Source: Firm-13 sp964617375 (GTDB lineage Bacteria; Bacillota; Clostridia; Saccharofermentanales; Saccharofermentanaceae). Taken from it: DNA of 18,958 bases. Made by a program: the position numbers and the translations under genes. Each line of letters opens with the position of its first letter. The first letter of the stretch is position 1. The notes beneath the pieces are model-generated. The model saw only the letters and a program-made list of their open reading frames with translations. It was not told where the DNA came from and did no database searches. The DNA is taken from assembly GCA_964617375.1 (NCBI GenBank), contig CAZTXQ010000053.1, positions 1-18,958 on the forward strand, written 5' to 3'. Shown here in pieces: positions 15,301-18,958 of this stretch.

Positions 15301-15654
15301 AACAAAGCCGGTATACCGACGAACAGCGTGAGAAAGATGGAAGAAGCTTCACCGAATTCTCTGGATTATGTCGCAAGCGGCAAGATCAAGCTGCTCGTGA
15401 ACACGGAATCGAACGGCGCCGCGATGGTCAACTCCGGTTTCCGCTTAAGAAGAACGTGTATCGAGCACGGGGTTCCGACGATTACTTCTCTTGACACGCT
15501 TCTGGCCGTCGTCGAGTGTCTCCAGAGGAATATCAAGCCGTCGGACCTGATTGCTTATGAACTCTCGACCTTTGCGGAGATTGTTTCACGGACCAGATTC
15601 AACAAGCTGCCCGAGAATGAGACACCTCTCGAGAACAAAATGCTTTCCAAATAA
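12364..15654 (+). CDS. carB: Carbamoyl-phosphate synthase large subunit
   Basis: Makes carbamoyl phosphate from bicarbonate, ATP and ammonia, the latter normally piped from glutamine by CarA. The 1096-aa product has both ATP-grasp halves. The first (about 1-400) shows GSGPIIIGQAAEFDYAG (14-30) and EVNPRLSRSSAL (298-309). The second (about 556-935) shows GSGPIRIGQGIEFDY (562-576) and EVNPRSSRTVPY (835-846). A linker domain (about 400-555) lies between them. The C-terminal MGS-like regulatory domain (about 942-1070) includes YATGGTANYL (970-979). AAGGAG precedes the ATG; an in-frame ATG at 12313 lacks a ribosome site. It is slightly longer than the 1073 aa of E. coli. No carA is found next to it. 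pyrK begins 16 bases after the stop. Confidence 0.97.
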   Translation: MPRRSDVKRVMVIGSGPIIIGQAAEFDYAGTQACRALKAEGFFVVLVNSNPATIMTDPDMADKVFLEPLQIDVIKKLMIDEEIDGLLASLGGQTGLNFAMELSESGFLEEQGILLMGTQAKGIKMGEDREEFRAAMERISEPCIPSETAMTIEDCKRIALQIGYPVIVRPAFTLGGTGGGIVDNEADLADIASTGLAVSRVHQVLIEKSIAGWKEIEFEAVRDAKGNKITICSMENFDPVGVHTGDSIVVAPAQTLTDIEYQTLRTSALKIVEELQIVGGCNVQFAKHPTDPSYAVIEVNPRLSRSSALASKATGYPIAKVASRIACGYSLDEIPNEVTGCTKACFEPALDYIVTKIPKFPFDKFVMAKRTLGTQMKATGEIMSIANTFEASLMKAIRSLELNIYGLIVPVIRDLSDEALSERLKTVDDMRMFVLAEALRRGYTVEQLYDITLVDKFFLTKLLNIVKMEEHLLSVAKGETLSDDLFTAAVKMAFTDSYIAKLTGIHEDDICAKRKAMGLLHTFKMVDTCAGEYQAVTPYYYSTFDRFNEAERTPRKKVLVLGSGPIRIGQGIEFDYCSVHSVWALRKMGYEAIIANNNPETVSTDFDTSDRLYFEPLTRDDVKAIIENEKPDGCICQFGGQTAIKLIKAVSDMGVPIFGTSADMVDAAEDRERFDAILEECEIKRPNGGTVFTVEEAIATANTLTYPVLVRPSYVLGGQGMAIVYNDKEMVEYMRIINLVEQEHPILVDKYLRGTELEVDAVCDGKDILIPGIMEHLERAGVHSGDSISIFPAYIPNYIRDTIVEYTRRLAMALKVIGLVNIQFILFNDEVYVIEVNPRSSRTVPYISKVTGIPIVDVATKVMLGASLSDFEFGTGLYARYPWVYAVKAPVFSFEKLHDVDVSLGPEMKSTGEVLGLSTSYSQALYKAILASGFKFPAKGAGIMLTVRDSDKRDLIPLADKLLSLGYELYATGGTANYLNKAGIPTNSVRKMEEASPNSLDYVASGKIKLLVNTESNGAAMVNSGFRLRRTCIEHGVPTITSLDTLLAVVECLQRNIKPSDLIAYELSTFAEIVSRTRFNKLPENETPLENKMLSK

Positions 15655-15670
15655 ACGAGGGGGGTAATAC

Positions 15671-16453
15671 ATGAACAGAGAATATGTGGCCGTCCTTCTC
15701 GAAAAGAAGATCGTCGGCAAAGGAAATGCACTCCTTACCTTTTCCGGCAAAGAGATCGCCGGCAAGGCCGAACCCGGGCAGTTCGTGAATATCTCCTGCC
15801 GATATTTTCTGAAGCGCCCGTTCGGAGTTTTTGCGGTTGACACAAAGAACAACACGTTCACGATCGGTGTCCGCGAAAGCGGAAAAGGCACCAAAGATAT
15901 TTTGTCGTCGAGAATCGGCGATACGTTTCTGGTCCTCGGGCCCTTAGGGAACGGCTTTGACTTTGCAAACGTACAGAAAATTATCGCCGTCGGCGGCGGA
16001 ACCGGTATATTTCCGCTGATGTTTGCGCTCGAAAAAGCAAAATCGATTGGTATACCTTCGATTGCCGTAAACGGTTTTCGCGGAAAGGAAGATGCGTTTC
16101 TTCTGGATGACTGTGAGAGTCTTGCCGGAAAGGCTCTCTTCACATCGGATGCCGGCGACTTCGGCATTCACGGCAACGTACTCCATGCTCTTGATACGCT
16201 GACCAAGGAGGATATGTCCGGTGCCGCCGTTTTTGCCGTCGGGCCGGAAATCATGATGAAAAAAGTGAGTGAGTGGGCAGCGGAACGGGGACTTTCCTGC
16301 CAGGTCTCTCTGGAACGGCGTATGGCCTGCGGAATCGGGATCTGTCTTGTATGCGTCTGTAAGGTTAAGGCCGCGGAGAAGGGAATACCCTTCACACACG
16401 TAAGATGCTGTAAAGAAGGACCGGTTATGAACGCATCGGAGGTTATATGGTAG
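15671..16453 (+). CDS. pyrK: Dihydroorotate dehydrogenase electron-transfer subunit
   Basis: The FAD and [2Fe-2S] subunit that passes electrons from dihydroorotate, via PyrD, to NAD+ in class 1B dihydroorotate dehydrogenase. The 260-aa product has a flavin-binding beta-barrel with LKRPFGVF (47-54), an NAD-binding VGGGTGIFPL (107-116), and a C-terminal iron-sulfur site with Cys220, Cys225, Cys228 and Cys247 (CGIGICLVC, then CKEGPV). Extra cysteines at 230 and 246 sit next to the ligands. A strong purine-rich site (GAGGGGGG) precedes the ATG. The last seven bases overlap pyrD, matching the stable PyrK-PyrD complex. Confidence 0.95.
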   Translation: MNREYVAVLLEKKIVGKGNALLTFSGKEIAGKAEPGQFVNISCRYFLKRPFGVFAVDTKNNTFTIGVRESGKGTKDILSSRIGDTFLVLGPLGNGFDFANVQKIIAVGGGTGIFPLMFALEKAKSIGIPSIAVNGFRGKEDAFLLDDCESLAGKALFTSDAGDFGIHGNVLHALDTLTKEDMSGAAVFAVGPEIMMKKVSEWAAERGLSCQVSLERRMACGIGICLVCVCKVKAAEKGIPFTHVRCCKEGPVMNASEVIW

Positions 16454-17370
16454 ATTTATCCGTTCAGGTTGGAAAACTTAAGCTCAGGAATCCCGTTCTT
16501 CTTGCATCCGGAACCTGCGGTTTCGGGCGCGAACTGAAGGAATACATCGACTTTTCGAGCATCGGCGGAATCTGCTCGAAAGGGCTGACCGTTCTCCCGA
16601 GAGAAGGCAACCCGGGGTGCCGGGTCGCGGAAACTCCGTCCGGGATGCTGAACAGTGTCGGACTTCAGAATCCGGGTCTTGACCGTTTTGTCGAACACGA
16701 GCTTCCTTTTATGCGGACTTTGGATACGGCCGTCATCGCTAACATTGCCGGTCATTCGACCGAAGATTATCAGAGGATGACACAGGTCCTGGGAGCGCCT
16801 GACAGCCCCGTCGATGCACTGGAACTTAACTTATCCTGTCCGAACGTGAAAGAGGGCTGTATGACGATCGGAGCGACTCCGGAAGGCGTCTATCAGATGA
16901 TCAAATCCGTGCGCGGCCTTACCGACAAGCCTCTCTGGGTCAAGCTCACACCGAATGTGACCTCGATCACCGCGACGGCTCTTGCGGCCGAAGAAGCGGG
17001 AGGAGATGCCGTCGTACTGATCAATACGCTTTTGGGCATGGCGATCGACTTGAAGACGCGGCGTCCCGTGCTTATGAACAATACGGGAGGCTTGTCGGGA
17101 CCCGCCATCAAGCCGGTCGCGATCCGGATGATTTCGGAATGCTATCGCCTGCTCTCGATTCCGATCATAGGAGTCGGAGGCATTATGAGCGCGGAGGACG
17201 TTATCGAATTCATGATCGCAGGTGCCTCTGCCGTCGAAATCGGTACGGCGTCTTTACTTCATCCGGCAGTTTGTGAGAAGATAGCATTGGATTTGGAAGA
17301 ATATATGCTGGATAATCAGTTGAATGCCATTTCGGAGCTGACCGGCACTCTGCGTCTCTGGGAATCCTGA
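16447..17370 (+). CDS. pyrD: Dihydroorotate dehydrogenase catalytic subunit, class 1B
   Basis: Oxidises dihydroorotate to orotate on FMN, with electrons leaving through PyrK. The 307-aa TIM-barrel protein has the class 1 catalytic cysteine (Cys131 in LNLSCPNVKEG), FMN-contacting Lys45 in CSKGLT, GMLNSVGLQNPG (66-77), KLTPNVT (about 165-171), GGLSGPAIKP (about 214-223) and IIGVGGI near residue 240. Class 1B is assigned because pyrK is directly upstream and overlapping. GGAGG lies a few bases before the ATG, within the pyrK end. A cysteine follows NVKEG where a glycine is common in relatives; this is unlikely to affect catalysis. Confidence 0.96.
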   Translation: MVDLSVQVGKLKLRNPVLLASGTCGFGRELKEYIDFSSIGGICSKGLTVLPREGNPGCRVAETPSGMLNSVGLQNPGLDRFVEHELPFMRTLDTAVIANIAGHSTEDYQRMTQVLGAPDSPVDALELNLSCPNVKEGCMTIGATPEGVYQMIKSVRGLTDKPLWVKLTPNVTSITATALAAEEAGGDAVVLINTLLGMAIDLKTRRPVLMNNTGGLSGPAIKPVAIRMISECYRLLSIPIIGVGGIMSAEDVIEFMIAGASAVEIGTASLLHPAVCEKIALDLEEYMLDNQLNAISELTGTLRLWES

Positions 17371-17413
17371 GGACAAGTACGGCATTATCAGAGCGGATAT
17401 AGGGAGGACTTTT

Positions 17414-18271
17414 ATGAACAACCTGATACTAGAAGCTTTATTCGTTACAAACGCGATTCGTGTCTGTGACCCCGAGCATCCTTTCTGGTATACATCGGGA
17501 ACCATCGGTCCATTTTATATCAACACGCACTTTCTATATAAGGATGAGATGGAGGCCGCAAGACTTCTCCTCTTAATTGAAGAGGAAGCGAAGTCTGACC
17601 GGATCGCTTTTCCCGAATTCATACTGGAAGATCTTCTGCGCGCATATAAGACGAGCGAGACATACCGCCTCGTAATTGACATGATTGTAAAAGAAGCGGC
17701 CAAACTCGATTTCGACTTTATTTCCGGCGGAGAACGAAGAGATTTCTTCTTTTCCATTCTTCCCGCCTATTTCTTAAAGAAGCCGCATCTGTCTATTTTC
17801 AAGGATCTTCAGGCCGTTTATTCGACGGAAGAATTCAAAAAGACGGTTTCTGTCTATGAGACACAGCTGGCCGGGAAGAGGGCGCTCCACATCGCCGATC
17901 TCGTTACCGAAGCTTCGAGCTACACAAGAGCCTGGATACCGGTGGTGCGCGAATTCGGGGCCGTCATGGATGATACGATCGCGGTCGTCAACCGCAAGCA
18001 GGGCGGAGAAGAGATTCTGGCAGCGGAAGGGGTCCGTCTTCATTCCTTTGCCGATATCGATATAACGCTTTTCGAGAGCGCCGAAAAGAACGGAGCCATA
18101 ACAGCCGAACAATTGAAGTCCCTCCGGGAATTCATGGCAGATCCCAAAGAATTTATGTTGAATTTCTTCCGGACGCATCCGGATTATATAAAAGACCAGC
18201 TTGCCATGGGAGGCAAAGCGAAAGAGCGGGCCGAGATGGCCATAGATAAGGGTTATGCGGGAAGACCGTAA
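17414..18271 (+). CDS. pyrE: Divergent long-form orotate phosphoribosyltransferase
   Basis: By position this should join orotate and PRPP to give orotidine 5'-phosphate, the only step otherwise missing between PyrD and PyrF. Supporting sequence: TSGTIGPFYINTH (28-40), resembling the LxSGxxSPxYxxxR region of PyrE, and FISGGERRDFFFS (102-114) where the family has a GGxxxGI-type segment. The 285-aa length is well above the usual 190-230. The PRPP loop is abnormal: ALHIADLVTEASSY (157-170) in place of a hydrophobic-(D/E)D-x-x-TTG-x-S pattern, and the flexible catalytic loop KxxKxHG is not seen. An additional C-terminal part (about 215-285) is charged and helical-looking. GGGAGG precedes the ATG after a 43-base gap from pyrD. 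PyrE is most likely, with altered mechanism or a non-catalytic paralogue as alternatives. Confidence 0.75.
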   Translation: MNNLILEALFVTNAIRVCDPEHPFWYTSGTIGPFYINTHFLYKDEMEAARLLLLIEEEAKSDRIAFPEFILEDLLRAYKTSETYRLVIDMIVKEAAKLDFDFISGGERRDFFFSILPAYFLKKPHLSIFKDLQAVYSTEEFKKTVSVYETQLAGKRALHIADLVTEASSYTRAWIPVVREFGAVMDDTIAVVNRKQGGEEILAAEGVRLHSFADIDITLFESAEKNGAITAEQLKSLREFMADPKEFMLNFFRTHPDYIKDQLAMGGKAKERAEMAIDKGYAGRP

Positions 18272-18301
18272 TGATAAAGGTCGAAGAGGGAGGATGTGCG
18301 G

Positions 18302-18874
18302 ATGAGGAACAGCAATGACATGCATTTGTCACCCGTTCATTCCATACCGTTTGTTCTCCAGCGAAATAAAAGAAGAACGGTGTCCATCCGAATCAGCGAC
18401 GAGGCCAAGGTTCTTGTGTATGCGCCGCACCACGTAAGTCTTTCCAGAATCGAAAGTTTTGTCGATCAGAAACAGAGCTGGATTCGCATTCATCAGAATC
18501 AGGCAAAAGATAAAGTCATGCTGCCCGAGATGGACGAGAAGGAAAAGAAGCTGCACGCGGACCGCGTCCGAAGGAAAGCCTTGTCTTTCTTAAAGTCCTA
18601 CGAAGGGAAGAAGCCGCTTCGAATTTTCATACGTTTTTCGAAAACAAGATGGGGATCCTGTTCCTCTCTCGGGAACATTTCATTAAACGGATATCTGGAT
18701 TTGCTTCCGGATGACCTCTTCGAATATGTCATGTATCACGAACTTACGCACCTCTATTATATGAATCATTCGGACCGTTTCTGGCAGGCGGTATCTCTCC
18801 TTGTCGAAGGCCCGGAAGAGAAGCGCAAACGCCTCGACATGTATAAGATTCCGTCTGCCAACCGGACGCTTTAG
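18302..18874 (+). CDS. YgjP-like (DUF45) zinc metallopeptidase
   Basis: A small predicted metal-dependent hydrolase of the YgjP/SprT-like group, 190 aa, with no signal peptide or membrane segment. The zinc site is complete: HELTH (146-150) with His156 in MNHSDRFW as third ligand. The preceding TRWGSCSSLGNISLN (115-129) is the family hallmark. The N-terminal half is basic and helical, with RRTVSIRI at 24-31. GGGAGG ends eight bases before the ATG; an in-frame GTG six bases upstream is less well spaced. It starts 30 bases after pyrE, so it is probably carried on the pyr transcript, although no link to pyrimidine synthesis is known. The cellular role of this family is unclear. Confidence 0.87.
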   Translation: MRNSNDMHLSPVHSIPFVLQRNKRRTVSIRISDEAKVLVYAPHHVSLSRIESFVDQKQSWIRIHQNQAKDKVMLPEMDEKEKKLHADRVRRKALSFLKSYEGKKPLRIFIRFSKTRWGSCSSLGNISLNGYLDLLPDDLFEYVMYHELTHLYYMNHSDRFWQAVSLLVEGPEEKRKRLDMYKIPSANRTL

Positions 18875-18876
18875 CA

Positions 18877-18958
18877 TTGAAACCGCATCTGTCATAAGAT
18901 ATACCCGCGTTTAACAGTTGTGAAAGAGAAAAAAGCTGTAAATGACTGCAATACAGTC
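18877..18958 (+). promoter_or_regulatory. Candidate promoter and small hairpin at the window end
   Basis: TTGAAA (18877-18882) and TATACC (18900-18905) are 17 bases apart and may drive a gene beyond the window. Near the edge, GACTG (18944-18948) and CAGTC (18954-18958) form a five-base inverted repeat, and CTGTA (18936-18940) with TACAG (18952-18956) is an overlapping alternative. No T-run is visible before the sequence ends, so neither terminator nor operator can be chosen. Confidence 0.3.

Noticed and set aside
1..18958. CRISPR arrays, insertion sequences, prophage or toxin-antitoxin genes
   Set aside because: No regularly spaced repeats, transposase, integrase or phage-like proteins were seen on either strand.

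Overview
The window looks like chromosomal DNA from a low-to-mid G+C Gram-positive bacterium, most likely an anaerobic member of the Clostridia or a relative. This rests on strong GGAGG ribosome-binding sites, sigma-A type promoters, a PyrR-type RNA attenuator, the PyrK/PyrD class 1B dihydroorotate dehydrogenase pair, a lipoprotein-type solute-binding protein and a bacterial sn-glycerol-1-phosphate dehydrogenase. The placement is inferred from gene content. There is one assembly gap, and I see no mobile element, CRISPR array or phage gene.

Left part (1-5349), + strand: a 341-base leader with a perfect inverted repeat, then a two-gene unit of an iron/zinc alcohol dehydrogenase (BdhA/YqhD type) and a Gfo/Idh/MocA oxidoreductase. 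A branched, terminator-like RNA fold follows. Next comes a three-gene ABC importer (lipoprotein, permease, short ATPase) of the nitrate/sulfonate/thiamine-precursor class, substrate unknown.

Middle (5389-8332): a GH13 alpha-amylase-family gene on the minus strand is cut by 100 Ns. The 55 bases on each side of the gap are identical, and removing one copy plus the Ns rejoins the two halves in frame, so the gap is an assembly artefact and the gene is intact. Divergent from it is sn-glycerol-1-phosphate dehydrogenase (egsA/araM). It converges on a tRNA-Leu(CAA) gene and shares a two-way terminator with it.

Right part (8333-18874), + strand: a pyrimidine biosynthesis operon in the order pyrR-pyrB-pyrC-pyrF-carB-pyrK-pyrD-pyrE, followed by a YgjP-like metalloprotease gene. 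A sigma-A promoter, a PyrR-binding hairpin and an intrinsic terminator lie upstream of pyrR, so PyrR charged with UMP should end transcription early. The operon covers all steps to UMP except that the glutaminase subunit carA is missing; a good promoter directly before carB may give carB-pyrKDE separate expression. Many genes overlap by 4-17 bases, pointing to translational coupling. The pyr promoter overlaps the divergent tRNA-Leu promoter face to face. The pyrE product is long and lacks the usual PRPP-loop residues.

No clearly new biological system is evident. The best leads are the overlapping pyr/tRNA promoters, the unusual PyrE, the lone carB, the structured RNA after the oxidoreductase gene, and the repairable gap.
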